Of a stretch of 64,000 nucleotides of DNA, positions 10,740-20,079 are shown one piece after another; position 1 is the first letter of the stretch, and every line of letters begins with the position of its first letter. Both the position numbers and the translations under genes were made by a program. Origin of the DNA: Cytobacillus horneckiae (GTDB lineage: Bacteria > Bacillota > Bacilli > Bacillales > Cytobacillaceae); contig NZ_PISD01000031.1 of NCBI RefSeq assembly GCF_002835735.1, positions 1 through 64,000 of the forward strand. Reading direction: 5' to 3'. The notes under the pieces were generated by a model that ran no database searches, was not told where the DNA came from, and worked only from the letters and a program-made list of their open reading frames with translations.

Positions 10740-10850
10740 ATTAATGGGCAGTAAGCCCCCAACCTTTTAGTGATGGGGGATAACTGCCTGAAAAAGCCGG
10801 ATTGGTTATCAGTGGGGGATGAAGGAAAACTCCCACTGATTGAAGTTTCA
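10740..10850 (+). mobile_element. Double-hairpin element resembling an IS200/IS605-type right end
   Basis: A nested hairpin (GGCAGT 10747-10752 with ACTGCC 10783-10788, enclosing CCCCC 10756-10760 and GGGGG 10775-10779) is followed by a second 9-base-pair hairpin (ATCAGTGGG 10808-10816 with CCCACTGAT 10832-10840) and the tail TTGAAGTTTCACTTTA. Paired subterminal hairpins with such a tail are like the right ends of IS200/IS605-family elements, part of which is transcribed as guide RNA in TnpB-bearing copies. No transposase or TnpB gene is nearby, so this would be a remnant or a non-autonomous element. It could instead be a plain RNA leader of yjzC. Confidence 0.35.
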
Positions 10851-10875
10851 CTTTAGTTTAAGGGAGGGTCTGACC

Positions 10876-11055
10876 TTGGGACAAAATCGACAATTTAAAG
10901 CTGGACAAAAAGCGCCAAATAATGGTGTATATATAGAGATTGGTGAAACGGGGAGTAATGTAAATGACCCGCAGACAATTAAATTGAGTGCTGGAGATAG
11001 CTTCCCTAGAAACTCCAACCATAACCGAGTTTGGACATATCAAAGGAAACCTTAA
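10876..11055 (+). CDS. yjzC: YjzC family small protein
   Basis: This is a 59-residue conserved Bacillus protein of unknown function. The sequence GQNRQFKAGQKAPNNGVY at its start and NRVWTYQRKP at its end are typical of the YjzC family. The TTG at 10876 is chosen because AAGGGAGG (10860-10867) lies eight bases before it and the resulting product has the family length; the frame is open further upstream but without a site. It follows the hairpin element directly and ends in its own terminator. The protein is soluble and basic, with no cysteine or membrane segment. Confidence 0.85.
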   Translation: MGQNRQFKAGQKAPNNGVYIEIGETGSNVNDPQTIKLSAGDSFPRNSNHNRVWTYQRKP

Positions 11056-11082
11056 TGAAAGTTAAACGTATTAGTATTAACT

Positions 11083-11112
11083 AAAGCCATCCACAGCTTA
11101 GCGGATGGCTTT
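11083..11112 (+). terminator. Terminator after yjzC
   Basis: The stem AAAGCCATCC / GGATGGCTTT ends at 11112. Its T-rich right arm is shared with the -35 region of clpB. Confidence 0.75.
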
Positions 11113-11137
11113 ACATTTGCATATAAACGATTATAAT
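11110..11137 (+). promoter_or_regulatory. Sigma-A promoter of clpB
   Basis: TTTACA (11110-11115, five of six) and TATAAT (11132-11137, perfect) with a 16-base spacer place the start near 11144. Confidence 0.75.
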
Positions 11138-11146
11138 AAAAATAAA

Positions 11147-11163
11147 GGTCAAAGATGGTCAAA
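11147..11163 (+). promoter_or_regulatory. CtsR operator of clpB
   Basis: The direct heptad repeat GGTCAAA GAT GGTCAAA fits the CtsR consensus RGTCAAANANRGTCAAA at every position. It lies at the predicted transcription start and two bases before the ribosome binding site, so CtsR bound here would block transcription until heat stress. Confidence 0.9.
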
Positions 11164-11179
11164 TAGGGAGGCGGACTAA

Positions 11180-13774
11180 TTGGATTTACATTCGATGACA
11201 GAAAAGTTGCAAGAAGGCTTTTTGGAAGCGAAGAGAATCGCTGTAGAAAATCAGCATCAGGAAGTAGATGTCCCGCATTTATTCGTCGCACTTCTCAATC
11301 AACAAGACAGTTTATTGAAAAATATTTTAACTAGATCTGGAATCAGCCTTGAAGAGCTGGATCAATCATTACATAATCTTTTGCGCAAAATGCCTCAAGT
11401 GACCGGATCTGGGATAGATAGTGAAAAATTTTACGTTACATCAGAGCTGCAGCTGTTAATTACTGAAGCGGAAAAATTAACAAAGAAATGGCAAGATGAT
11501 TTTTTATCGGTTGAACATGTATTGCTAGCTGCCATTTCAAAAACACAATTAAAATCCCTTCTTCACTCCAATGCGGCTGATATTGAAAAAACAATACATG
11601 AGATAAGGGGGAATCAAAAAGTGACATCGCAAAATCCAGAATCTACTTATGAGGCATTAAAAAAATATGGTCGTGATCTCGTTCAAGAAGTGAAGGCTGG
11701 AAAGCTGGATCCTGTTATAGGACGGGATCAGGAAATCCGCAATGTAATTAGAATTCTTTCGCGAAAGACGAAAAATAACCCGGTATTAATTGGTGAGCCG
11801 GGGGTTGGAAAAACAGCAATTGTAGAAGGGCTAGCACAAAGAATAGTCCGCAGAGACGTTCCAGAAGGGTTAAAGGATAAAACGATCTTTTCTCTTGATA
11901 TGAGTTCACTAATTGCAGGGGCAAAATTCAGAGGGGAGTTTGAAGAGCGTTTAAAAGCGGTATTAAATGAAATAAAGAAAAGCGATGGCCAGATTTTATT
12001 ATTTATCGATGAAATCCATACAATTGTTGGCGCAGGTAAGACAGAAGGAGCGATGGACGCAGGTAATATGCTTAAGCCAATGCTTGCCAGAGGAGAGCTG
12101 CACTGCATCGGAGCAACAACGCTTGATGAACACAGAAAATACATTGAGAAGGATCCTGCATTAGAACGTCGCTTCCAGCAAGTGTTAGTAAAGGAACCGG
12201 ATGTGGAAGACTCCATATCAATACTGCGCGGTTTGAAGGAAAGATTTGAAATCCATCATGGGGTAAATATTCATGATCGTGCCTTAGTCGCCGCAGCAAC
12301 CTTATCAGACCGGTATATTACTGACCGTTTTCTCCCTGACAAAGCAATAGATTTAGTTGATGAAGCCTGTGCAATGATTCGCACTGAAATTGATTCAATG
12401 CCAAGTGAATTAGATGAAGTCACCCGAAGAGTGATGCAATTAGAAATTGAAGAAGCAGCCTTAAGAAAAGAGAATGATGAAGTAAGTAAAGAACGACTAC
12501 TATCATTACAATCAGAACTGAGTAATATTAAAGAGAAGGCGAATGTAATGAAGGCAAAATGGCTTGCTGAAAAGGAAGGTATACAGCAAGTACAAGAAAA
12601 AAGAGAGCAGTTAGAACTTCTTCGCAGAAAATTAGAGGAAGCTGAAAATAATTATGACTTAAATAAAGCTGCTGAATTAAGACATGGTCAAATACCGGCT
12701 GTTGAGAAGGAATTAAAACAGTTAGAAAAAGAAGTAAATGAAAATGAATCGGATCGTTTGCTGAGGGAGGAAGTCACAGAAGAGGAGATTGCTGGAATCG
12801 TCGCGAGATGGACAGGAATTCCTGTCACTAAGCTAGTTGAAGGCGAACGGGAAAAGCTTCTTCGCCTTGAGTCCATTCTTCAGGAAAGAGTAATTGGGCA
12901 AGATGAGGCGGTACAGCTTGTGGCAGATGCTGTATTGCGTGCAAGGGCAGGAATTAAAGACCCGAATAGACCTATTGGCTCTTTTATTTTCCTTGGGCCT
13001 ACAGGAGTTGGAAAAACTGAGTTAGCAAAAGCTTTAGCAGAATCGCTGTTCGATAGCGAAGAACATATTATAAGAATTGACATGTCAGAGTATATGGAAA
13101 AGCACGCTGTATCAAGGCTGATAGGTGCACCTCCAGGATATGTCGGCTATGAAGAGGGCGGCCAGCTAACTGAAGCAGTGAGAAGAAACCCTTATTCAGT
13201 CATCCTTTTGGATGAAATTGAAAAGGCTCATCCTGAAGTATTTAATATACTTTTGCAAATGCTTGATGATGGAAGAATTACTGATTCGCAAGGCAGAACA
13301 GTAGATTTTAAAAATACTGTGATTATTATGACATCTAATATCGGATCCCACTTTTTACTGGAACGCGCTGAAGTAGAAGAGGGGGACAATATAATGGAAG
13401 AAACTCGGAATAAAGTGATGAATCAATTGCGTTCACATTTTCGTCCTGAGTTTTTAAATCGGGTTGATGAAACGATTCTTTTCAGACCTCTAGGGGTAAA
13501 AGAAGTGAAAGGGATTGTTGAAAAACTAATAAAAGATCTACAGCATCGATTATCAAATCAGCAAATCTATCTAAGCATAAACGATGAGGCAAAAGAATAT
13601 ATTGCAGAAAATGGATTTGATCCTGTTTATGGAGCAAGGCCGTTGAAGCGATATATACAAAAACATGTAGAAACAAAGCTCGCACGGAAAATCATAGCCG
13701 GAGGCATTCGGGAGAACAGCGAAGTGATTATTTCTGTAAGAGATGGGGAACTAGTATTAGAGGGAAGCTTGTAA
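11180..13774 (+). CDS. clpB: ATP-dependent disaggregase ClpB
   Basis: ClpB is a hexameric AAA+ chaperone that, with DnaK, pulls polypeptides out of aggregates after heat stress. The 864-residue protein has the Clp N domain (about 1-145), a first nucleotide domain with Walker [10 protein letters not shown] (205-213) and Walker [10 protein letters not shown], a coiled-coil middle domain around 400-530 rich in Glu and Lys, and a second nucleotide domain with GPTGVGKTE (606-614). The long middle domain and length separate it from ClpC and ClpE, and there is no sign of the ClpP-binding loop. The TTG start follows AGGGAGG by eight bases. It is a single-gene unit under CtsR. B. subtilis lacks clpB, so this sets the organism apart. 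Confidence 0.95.
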   Translation: MDLHSMTEKLQEGFLEAKRIAVENQHQEVDVPHLFVALLNQQDSLLKNILTRSGISLEELDQSLHNLLRKMPQVTGSGIDSEKFYVTSELQLLITEAEKLTKKWQDDFLSVEHVLLAAISKTQLKSLLHSNAADIEKTIHEIRGNQKVTSQNPESTYEALKKYGRDLVQEVKAGKLDPVIGRDQEIRNVIRILSRKTKNNPVLIGEPGVGKTAIVEGLAQRIVRRDVPEGLKDKTIFSLDMSSLIAGAKFRGEFEERLKAVLNEIKKSDGQILLFIDEIHTIVGAGKTEGAMDAGNMLKPMLARGELHCIGATTLDEHRKYIEKDPALERRFQQVLVKEPDVEDSISILRGLKERFEIHHGVNIHDRALVAAATLSDRYITDRFLPDKAIDLVDEACAMIRTEIDSMPSELDEVTRRVMQLEIEEAALRKENDEVSKERLLSLQSELSNIKEKANVMKAKWLAEKEGIQQVQEKREQLELLRRKLEEAENNYDLNKAAELRHGQIPAVEKELKQLEKEVNENESDRLLREEVTEEEIAGIVARWTGIPVTKLVEGEREKLLRLESILQERVIGQDEAVQLVADAVLRARAGIKDPNRPIGSFIFLGPTGVGKTELAKALAESLFDSEEHIIRIDMSEYMEKHAVSRLIGAPPGYVGYEEGGQLTEAVRRNPYSVILLDEIEKAHPEVFNILLQMLDDGRITDSQGRTVDFKNTVIIMTSNIGSHFLLERAEVEEGDNIMEETRNKVMNQLRSHFRPEFLNRVDETILFRPLGVKEVKGIVEKLIKDLQHRLSNQQIYLSINDEAKEYIAENGFDPVYGARPLKRYIQKHVETKLARKIIAGGIRENSEVIISVRDGELVLEGSL

Positions 13775-13778
13775 AAAC

Positions 13779-13807
13779 AAAAAGTCATCCTTAATGGATG
13801 ACTTTTT
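13779..13807 (+). terminator. Two-way terminator between clpB and yjzD
   Basis: A perfect 12-base-pair stem (AAAAAGTCATCC / GGATGACTTTTT) with a five-base loop lies between the convergent genes. Confidence 0.9.
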
Positions 13808-13815
13808 GATACATT

Positions 13816-14007
13816 TTAATGTATACTTTCTTTCTCTGCTGGTACTTCCGGTATCACAAATGGGAAAATAAAAAGTATAATTGTCATACCTACGGATAGA
13901 ATTGTAGCAGTTTGGAAGTCATATGCTACACCATTCATATTACTAACAACGTAAGTCATCATATGGACTAAAAGGAACGTCCAGATAAATGTCCAAATGT
14001 ATTTCAT
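13816..14007 (-). CDS. yjzD: YjzD family (DUF2929) small membrane protein
   Basis: A 63-residue protein with two hydrophobic segments (about 2-24 and 30-52) and the conserved FIWTFLLVHMMTYVVSNM pattern of the YjzD/DUF2929 family. In B. subtilis it sits at the same place, after yjzC. The ATG at 14007 is preferred: GAGGTG lies six bases before it, and the GTG of an alternative start at 14016 is part of that site. Its function is not known from the sequence; placement in the membrane is clear. Confidence 0.8.
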   Translation of the reverse strand: MKYIWTFIWTFLLVHMMTYVVSNMNGVAYDFQTATILSVGMTIILFIFPFVIPEVPAEKESIH

Positions 14008-14243
14008 CTTTTTCACCTCATACGTATTTCAGTCTATTTAATATTATCATACAACCATTAATTAATAAACGCGTTTAATTCAATTTATCACGCTTTTTTT
14101 AGACAAATAATTAACCACAATTTCTTCAATATTCTTTCATGTACATTCCAAAAATAAGTTTTCTAAAATTAATAGGCACCTCCCTATGCAATTTGCCTGT
14201 ACAATCATACATTAGTATGAACAATAGTAAAGGGGTTTTTAAC

Positions 14244-14981
14244 ATGGAAAGCCGAAACTTTAAATTGGATACAGAATGGAATATCATCCATTACCCCGAT
14301 AAGCCAAGTGGTTTCGGTATTCTTATTATTGGGGACGATCGCCATTTTGTAGATGAAAAAAGCAGTTTTTGGACACAGAATGAAGGAAAAGCAGCTATGC
14401 TAACCGATTTGAAGAAGGCAGGATATACAATATTTTATTCTAATCTATATAGGAAGAATTGGGGAAGCCGGCAAGCAATTGAAATGGCAAAAAGCTTGTA
14501 TGCACATGTAATTCGCAATGAAATCATTAATGAAAAGGTTCACATTGTAGCAGAAGGAATGGGCGCGTTAGTGGCAGGCAGGCTGATGCAGGAAATGGGT
14601 GAACATATTAGATCCTCCACTTTAATCAATCCAATTCTATCTCTGCAAAGTCATTTAGAACAAGAGAAAGAGCATAAATTCTTTTACAAAAAACTAGTTA
14701 AGGAACTTGAAAACTCGCATCAAACGGAAAGAAAACCTGTAATGAATGAAGTGTTGAAGAGGAATGAGGACATTATTCAAGATATCAACATTCCAACGAA
14801 AATCATTCATATTTTATCAAGCGGAAGAGCTTACAAGCAATCAAATATGTTGAAACAGCTGTCTATCAAGTGGCAGGATAAAGACATGCCAGTATCAATT
14901 AGCTATATGCTGCCAGAAAAGAAGCAATCTCTTGCGAAACAAATCATCAGATTTTTAAAAGAAAATGAACAAGAATTATAA
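14244..14981 (+). CDS. yjaU: YjaU-like alpha/beta-hydrolase-fold protein without a serine nucleophile
   Basis: A 245-residue protein whose first half looks like an alpha/beta hydrolase: strand GFGILIIGDDRH (a possible lid/oxyanion region), helix, then HIVAEGMGALVAGRL where a nucleophile elbow is expected. The usual GxSxG reads A103-E104-G105-M106-G107, so glycine replaces the serine, and an ordinary esterase activity is unlikely. The ATG at 14244 is chosen because AAAGGGG lies eight bases upstream; the open frame runs further back without support. Gene order (yjzD, this gene, yjaV, med) agrees with B. subtilis yjaU. The role is unknown. Confidence 0.65.
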   Translation: MESRNFKLDTEWNIIHYPDKPSGFGILIIGDDRHFVDEKSSFWTQNEGKAAMLTDLKKAGYTIFYSNLYRKNWGSRQAIEMAKSLYAHVIRNEIINEKVHIVAEGMGALVAGRLMQEMGEHIRSSTLINPILSLQSHLEQEKEHKFFYKKLVKELENSHQTERKPVMNEVLKRNEDIIQDINIPTKIIHILSSGRAYKQSNMLKQLSIKWQDKDMPVSISYMLPEKKQSLAKQIIRFLKENEQEL

Positions 14982-14988
14982 ACTGGAG

Positions 14989-15010
14989 GACGGCATCAAG
15001 CCGTCTTTTT
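14989..15010 (+). terminator. Terminator after yjaU
   Basis: GACGGC / GCCGTC stem followed by five T. Confidence 0.8.
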
Positions 15011-15076
15011 CATTAGGCAATAACTCGAACCGGTTTGCATAGTATACAGTAATAATAAGTTTAAGGGGGCATTTTT

Positions 15077-15862
15077 TTGGACAGGGCAGTTATTGCAGAT
15101 ACCTATAGTTTTATCGGGTTTTCCTTTTGTAAAGCTTTACTGGACCAAGGGGTTACTGTTATAGGAATAAACGAAATAAATGATGCATTTATTTTAGATA
15201 AACAATTAGAAATAGGCAGAAATGCAAATTTCACAGAAACGGATTTAACTGCAGCCGAGATTCTTATTGATAAAGAATCCTTCATATTTGTCGATCTTTA
15301 TAGTATGTTTGTGGATGGTTTACTTCCAACAAACAAGCTCTTTACAGATTTTTTATCGCTAATAAAGAATGTAGAGAACAAGGTAGTATTAACTTTACCA
15401 ATACAATGGCTTTCAGTTGATAGCCCGTTCATAAAAGAGATCAAAAGCATGAGAAATAAAGTATACAGCTATTATTTGCCAACAGTATATGGACCGTTTC
15501 AGCCAAAATCACTTCTTTTTCAACAAGCATTTTTAATGAAAATGAAGCAGTGTGATCAAATGAAGCTTAATTATCAGGAATGGCGACATGATGCTATTTA
15601 CATTGAGGATGTGACGGACGCAATCCTATTCTCAGTTAAAAACGATCTTCCGGATGAGCGTGTATTAAAAAGCTCAATTGATAATCATTGGCTTAAGTGT
15701 GCTCAATATTTAGACGTTGAAAAAGATTTAAATAATGAATCTGCTATCATCGATGGAAATGAGGGGAGAAAGATTAAGTCATTAATCGTAAAAAATCGAT
15801 GGGGGCTTCACGAATCTTTAGATAAACAAAGGGAACATTTATCGTTTTTATTGAACAGTTAA
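15077..15862 (+). CDS. yjaV: YjaV-like protein related to NAD-dependent epimerases
   Basis: A 261-residue protein that resembles the extended short-chain dehydrogenase/epimerase fold: an N-terminal beta-alpha-beta unit, the segment YYLPTVYGPFQPKSLLFQQ similar to the PxNVYGP substrate loop, and YIEDVTDAILFSV similar to the conserved V-D-D-A region. The nucleotide-binding motif is degenerate: VIADTYSFIGFSFCKALL keeps only one of the three glycines of TGxxGxxG, so cofactor binding is doubtful. It starts with TTG seven bases after AAGGGGGC. Position before med fits B. subtilis yjaV. No function can be assigned. Confidence 0.7.
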   Translation: MDRAVIADTYSFIGFSFCKALLDQGVTVIGINEINDAFILDKQLEIGRNANFTETDLTAAEILIDKESFIFVDLYSMFVDGLLPTNKLFTDFLSLIKNVENKVVLTLPIQWLSVDSPFIKEIKSMRNKVYSYYLPTVYGPFQPKSLLFQQAFLMKMKQCDQMKLNYQEWRHDAIYIEDVTDAILFSVKNDLPDERVLKSSIDNHWLKCAQYLDVEKDLNNESAIIDGNEGRKIKSLIVKNRWGLHESLDKQREHLSFLLNS

Positions 15863-15973
15863 GTGCGTTAAAAAGAAAAAAACTTTTCAATACCAATGAT
15901 ATCGGGGTAGAATGATGATAGGTTAGCAGATAAGCAAATAATCTGCTGCAAAAAAGGGGCGAAGATAAAGGAC

Positions 15974-16933
15974 ATGCAAAGGAGCATAGGAAAATTTGGG
16001 TGCTTGTTTTTATGCCTTCTTTTATTAGCCTCCTGTGGACAAGCTGGTTCAACAGGCGAACTAAAAAAAGCAGGTTTGCTTGTACCGGATACGGTGAATG
16101 ACCAAGTATGGGGGACTAAGGGCTATAAAGGAATGTTAAAAATACAATCTACTTATAATATTGATGTGTATTATAAAGAGGGGATGAATACACCTCTTGT
16201 TGTAGAAAGAGCTGTAAAGGAATTCTCGCAAAAAGGAGTAAACCTAATTTTCGGTAATGGGAATGAATATGCTGAATATTTTAATGAGCTATCGTCAAAA
16301 TATCCTGATATACATTTTGTCAGTTTTAATGGCGATGCAAAAAATGCTAATACTACGAGTTTAAACTTTGAAGGATACGCCATGGGTTTTTTTGGAGGAA
16401 TGGTAGCTGGAGAAATGACTGAAACAAATATAGTTGGAATCATTGCAGCTTTTGAGTGGCAGCCTGAAGTTAAAGGATTTTATGAGGGCGTTACCTTCCA
16501 AAACAAAGATGCCGATGTTAAAATACAATATGTTGGCCATTGGGATGATACGATAAGAGCTAGTGAACTGATGGATTCATTAATTGAGATGAAAGCAGAT
16601 GTTGTCTATCCTGCGGGTGATGGCTATAATGTACCTGTGATAGAAAAAGTAAAAGAAGAAGGACTATACGCCATTGGCTATGTATCAGATCAGTCAGATT
16701 TGGGAAAGTCAGCTGTTTTAACGAGTACCATTCAGCATGTTGACGTATTATATGAACTAGTAGCTGAAAAATTTAATAATGGTGAATTAGATTCAGGCAA
16801 TCTTTCTTTTGATTTTCAAGATGAGGTGATTTCACTTGGCACCTATAGTTCTGAAATGGATCAAGAATTTATCAATCAATTGAATGAAACAGTTGAAAAC
16901 TACAAAGCTACAGGAGAACTTCCCAATCAATAG
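15974..16933 (+). CDS. med: Med-like lipoprotein of the BMP (basic membrane protein) family
   Basis: Med raises comK expression in B. subtilis. The 319-residue protein is built as a lipoprotein: basic start, hydrophobic core, lipobox LLLAS before Cys21; after that comes a periplasmic-binding-protein-like domain (KAGLLVPDTVNDQVWGTKG, then FGNGNEYAEYF and GFFGGMVAGEMT) of the BMP/PnrA group, which in other members bind nucleosides. A dual role as surface binding protein and regulator is therefore suggestive but unproven. A weak AAAGGA lies close before the ATG. comZ follows after 31 bases, as in the known med-comZ operon. Confidence 0.85.
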   Translation: MQRSIGKFGCLFLCLLLLASCGQAGSTGELKKAGLLVPDTVNDQVWGTKGYKGMLKIQSTYNIDVYYKEGMNTPLVVERAVKEFSQKGVNLIFGNGNEYAEYFNELSSKYPDIHFVSFNGDAKNANTTSLNFEGYAMGFFGGMVAGEMTETNIVGIIAAFEWQPEVKGFYEGVTFQNKDADVKIQYVGHWDDTIRASELMDSLIEMKADVVYPAGDGYNVPVIEKVKEEGLYAIGYVSDQSDLGKSAVLTSTIQHVDVLYELVAEKFNNGELDSGNLSFDFQDEVISLGTYSSEMDQEFINQLNETVENYKATGELPNQ

Positions 16934-16964
16934 TTTAGTGCAGAAACAAAAGGAGCGGTGCAGC

Positions 16965-17156
16965 ATGCAAAATGACAAGACGATGGAATTTATGCAATTG
17001 GCAATGAAGTACATGCCAGAGGCGAAAGAAGAGCTAGAGAAATCAGGGATTGAATTATCACTTGAAATGGTCCAGCCGTTTATGAATCTCTTTTCCAAAG
17101 TAATGAACGAAGCATATGAAATGGGAAAAGCAGATGCGTTAAAGGAGCAAGAGTAA
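16965..17156 (+). CDS. comZ: Competence regulator ComZ
   Basis: ComZ is a 63-residue protein that reduces late competence (comG) expression in B. subtilis. The product keeps the conserved KYMPEAKEELEKSGIELS and VQPFMNLFSKVMNEAYEMGK blocks over its whole length. The ATG at 16965 follows AGGAGCGG; the longer upstream frame overlaps med and lacks a site. It is the last gene of the med-comZ unit and is closed by a strong terminator. Confidence 0.92.
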   Translation: MQNDKTMEFMQLAMKYMPEAKEELEKSGIELSLEMVQPFMNLFSKVMNEAYEMGKADALKEQE

Positions 17157-17158
17157 TT

Positions 17159-17193
17159 AAAAAAGCTAACGAAAATAATTCGTTAGCTTTTTT
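17159..17193 (+). terminator. Two-way terminator after comZ
   Basis: A perfect 15-base-pair stem from AAAAAAGCTAACGAA to TTCGTTAGCTTTTTT. It covers the last codons of the convergent yjzB-like gene. Confidence 0.9.
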
Positions 17194-17461
17194 GATTAAA
17201 GAAATTTTTTATAACAGGTCCAGCTTGCTTAAGCAGTGGTTTAAGCTGTTCTGTAGAATCCATTAAATCTGATACATGAGTCATTAACTCATCGTAGTCC
17301 AGATTATTAATTATTTGTTCAACTTTGTTCTCCTTCTTCTCATATTGCGCTGTTTTTTCCTCTTGCCGGTTTCTCCCTAATATCCAATCATCACCAGAAT
17401 GTCGCGGCTCTTCTTTCCCAAACATAAATTTATTGAAAAATTGGCTATTTTCTTCCTGCAT
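17183..17461 (-). CDS. yjzB: YjzB-like small protein
   Basis: A 92-residue, charged, soluble protein of unknown function, read toward comZ. The start at 17461 follows AAAGGGAGGT by about eight bases; the frame upstream of it lacks a site and looks non-coding. N-terminal NSQFFNKFMFG and a C-terminal segment LMDSTEQLKPLLKQAGPVIKNFF are its clearest features. Position between comZ and fabH on the minus strand agrees with B. subtilis yjzB; the name rests mainly on that. Confidence 0.55.
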   Translation of the reverse strand: MQEENSQFFNKFMFGKEEPRHSGDDWILGRNRQEEKTAQYEKKENKVEQIINNLDYDELMTHVSDLMDSTEQLKPLLKQAGPVIKNFFNQKS

Positions 17462-17548
17462 TTGTGTAGACCTCCCTTTGTCTATTTTTAATATATTGGA
17501 AAATTCATGCACAGGTTTGGACGTATACATATTTTTAAGTAAAAAATG

Positions 17549-17578
17549 TTGCAGATTCGTCCTGCAATTTGATAAAAT
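17549..17578 (+). promoter_or_regulatory. Sigma-A promoter of fabH-fabF, candidate
   Basis: TTGCAG (17549-17554) and TAAAAT (17573-17578, five of six) with 18 bases between; the -10 abuts the FapR box. Confidence 0.55.
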
Positions 17579-17595
17579 TAGTACCAAGTCATAAT
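17578..17595 (+). promoter_or_regulatory. FapR operator of fabH-fabF
   Basis: TTAGTACCAAGTCATAAT agrees at 16 of 18 positions with the FapR site TTAGTACCTAGTCTTAAT. It starts at the -10, where FapR binding would block polymerase until malonyl-CoA rises. The same operon is a FapR target in B. subtilis. Confidence 0.85.
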
Positions 17596-17709
17596 AATTG
17601 ATATTAAAAATGGGTGAACACTATCTCAATAGAAATCACGGGACGTATAATGTTAAATTCGTTCTTATCAAACTAGGAGACAGTAGAAAAAATAAGGGGA
17701 GTGGAAACA

Positions 17710-18642
17710 TTGAATACAGGAATTATTGGGATAGGCAGATGTCTTCCAGAAAAGGTTGTAACAAATGCAGATTTAGAAAAAATCATGGATACATCTGATG
17801 AATGGATCAGAACAAGAACAGGTATTCAAGAAAGAAGAATTGCCAGTGATGACATGGACACATCTCATTTAGCTTATCAAGCCGCTTGCAAGGCTTTGGA
17901 AAATGCCAATATTACTGCAGAGCAAATAGATTTAATTCTGGTGGCTACAGTTACACCTGATAACCCTTTCCCTAGTGTGGCATGTTTGCTTCAAGAGAAG
18001 CTCGGGGCAAAAAGGGCAGCTGCAATGGATATTAGTGCTGCTTGTGCAGGTTTTATGTATGGAATGGTAACAGCAAAACAATTTATTGATACAGAGACTT
18101 ATAAGTATGTTCTAGTTGTAGGTGTTGAAAAGCTATCTAAAGTCACAGATTGGGAAGATAGAAATACAGCTGTTTTATTCGGTGATGGTGCAGGGGCAGC
18201 GGTGATGGGTCCTGTGTCTGATGGAAGAGGCATCCTTTCATTTGAACTTGGTTCAGACGGCAGCGGCGCTAAACATCTATACCAGGATAAATACATTATT
18301 ATGAATGGAAGAGAAGTATATAAGTTTGCTGTTAGACAAATGGGTGAAAGCTGTATTAATGTATTAGATAAAGCGGGGTTAACTAAAGAAGATGTAGATT
18401 TTCTCATTCCTCATCAAGCGAATATTCGCATTATGGAGGCTTCAAGACAAAGACTTGAGCTTCCTGTTGAAAAAATGTCGAAAACGATTCATAAGTATGG
18501 AAATACGTCAGCATCTTCCATCCCGATTGCGATGATAGAAGAGCTTGAAGCTGGAAAAATAAAAGATGATGACCTCATCGTTATGGTAGGCTTTGGTGGA
18601 GGGCTTACATGGGGAGCGATCGCTCTTAGGTGGGGGAAATAA
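17710..18642 (+). CDS. fabH: Beta-ketoacyl-ACP synthase III
   Basis: FabH starts fatty-acid chains by condensing acyl-CoA with malonyl-ACP; Bacillus enzymes prefer branched primers. The 310-residue protein has catalytic Cys112 in [12 protein letters not shown], His in [10 protein letters not shown] and Asn in HKYGNTSAS, the complete triad, and [12 protein letters not shown] near the N-terminus. The start TTG at 17710 lies nine bases after AAGGGGA; the GTG at 17701 lies too close to that site to be used. fabF follows after 33 bases. Other Bacillus species have a second fabH elsewhere; this one is the FapR-operon copy (FabHA). Confidence 0.95.
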   Translation: MNTGIIGIGRCLPEKVVTNADLEKIMDTSDEWIRTRTGIQERRIASDDMDTSHLAYQAACKALENANITAEQIDLILVATVTPDNPFPSVACLLQEKLGAKRAAAMDISAACAGFMYGMVTAKQFIDTETYKYVLVVGVEKLSKVTDWEDRNTAVLFGDGAGAAVMGPVSDGRGILSFELGSDGSGAKHLYQDKYIIMNGREVYKFAVRQMGESCINVLDKAGLTKEDVDFLIPHQANIRIMEASRQRLELPVEKMSKTIHKYGNTSASSIPIAMIEELEAGKIKDDDLIVMVGFGGGLTWGAIALRWGK

Positions 18643-18675
18643 TGAACTAAGCAGATAAAAAGGAGTGCATTCAAT

Positions 18676-19917
18676 ATGACAAAAAAGAGAGTGGTAGTAA
18701 CAGGTGTTGGAGCTGTTACACCGGTTGGTAATGATATAGAAACATCGTGGAATAACATAAAGGCAGGTAAATCTGGCGTTGGTCCATTAACTAGACTAAA
18801 TGCAGATGAATACCCGGCGAAAGTTGCAGCAGAAGTGAAAGATTTTAATATTGAAGAGTATCTAGAAAAGAAAGATGCACGGAAAATGGATAGATTCACT
18901 CATTTCGCAGTCGCATCAGCACTAATGGCTGTTAAAGATGCAAAGCTTGAAATCACAGACGATAATGCTCATAGAATAGGTGTATGGGTAGGATCAGGAA
19001 TCGGCGGCATGGAAACATTTGAAAATCAATTTGAAACATTTTTAAACCGTGGATATAGAAGGGTAAGTCCGTTTTTTGTTCCGATGATGATTCCTGACAT
19101 GGCTGCGGGACAAGTATCGATTACACTTGGTGCGAAAGGTGTCAATTCATGTACAGTAACAGCTTGTGCAACCGGTACAAACTCAATCGGAGATGCATTT
19201 AAAGTCATTCAGCGCGGCGACGCGGATGTGATGATCAGTGGGGGAGCAGAAGCACCGATTACGAGAATGTCGGTTGCAGGTTTTTGTGCGAACACTGCAT
19301 TATCAACGAATCCGGACCCAGAGACAGCGAGCAGGCCATTTGATAAAAATCGTGACGGGTTTGTTATTGGTGAAGGGGCAGGACTTGTCGTGCTTGAAGA
19401 ACTTGAACATGCTTTGGCAAGGGGTGCTCATATTTATGCGGAAATCGTAGGTTATGGATCTACTGGAGATGCTTATCATATTACAGCACCCGCTCCAGCA
19501 GGAGAAGGCGGCGCAAGAGCAATGAAAATGGCGCTTGATGATGGTGGTTTAACTCCTGAAGATATCGACTACATCAATGCTCACGGTACAAGTACAGATT
19601 ATAATGATAAATTTGAAACATTGGCAGTGAAGGAAGTCTTCGGTGAACATGCATATAAATTAGCGATCAGTTCTACAAAATCGATGACTGGGCATCTGCT
19701 AGGAGCTGCCGGCGGAGTGGAAGCGATTTTCTCAATCCTTGCGATTCAGGATAGCATTTTACCGCCTACAATTAATTATGAAACACCAGATCCAGAATGT
19801 GACTTGGATTATGTTGTGAATGAAGCAAGGGAAAGAGAAATAAATGCAGTCATGAGTAATTCATTAGGATTTGGCGGTCATAACGCAACCATCGTTTTTA
19901 AAAAGTATCAACAATAA
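18676..19917 (+). CDS. fabF: Beta-ketoacyl-ACP synthase II
   Basis: FabF carries out the elongating condensations of fatty-acid synthesis. The 413-residue protein has catalytic Cys164 in [10 protein letters not shown] and the two histidines in [12 protein letters not shown] and [20 protein letters not shown] closes the fold. AAAGGAGTGC precedes the ATG. It forms an operon with fabH and should share FapR control. A long hairpin ends the unit. Confidence 0.96.
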   Translation: MTKKRVVVTGVGAVTPVGNDIETSWNNIKAGKSGVGPLTRLNADEYPAKVAAEVKDFNIEEYLEKKDARKMDRFTHFAVASALMAVKDAKLEITDDNAHRIGVWVGSGIGGMETFENQFETFLNRGYRRVSPFFVPMMIPDMAAGQVSITLGAKGVNSCTVTACATGTNSIGDAFKVIQRGDADVMISGGAEAPITRMSVAGFCANTALSTNPDPETASRPFDKNRDGFVIGEGAGLVVLEELEHALARGAHIYAEIVGYGSTGDAYHITAPAPAGEGGARAMKMALDDGGLTPEDIDYINAHGTSTDYNDKFETLAVKEVFGEHAYKLAISSTKSMTGHLLGAAGGVEAIFSILAIQDSILPPTINYETPDPECDLDYVVNEAREREINAVMSNSLGFGGHNATIVFKKYQQ

Positions 19918-19925
19918 TAAATACT

Positions 19926-19971
19926 AAAAGCTTCAAGAAGGTTGGTTTACATTCTTTCTTGAAGCTTTTTT
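19926..19971 (+). terminator. Terminator of fabH-fabF
   Basis: A 14-base-pair stem (AAAAGCTTCAAGAA / TTCTTGAAGCTTTT) with a T run. Confidence 0.85.
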
Positions 19972-20079
19972 GTTTGAAATTTATTTACTGCAGAACATAA
20001 GGGGAATTTTTCTCAGAACCAAACATCTAAATGATCCATAAAATGTAGGTAGAAATTTTGCGAGCAAGGAGGAGGAAAA

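Noticed and set aside
11728..12216. A 162-codon minus-strand frame inside clpB
   Set aside because: Ser/Pro-rich mirror frame of a highly conserved gene, with no signals of its own.
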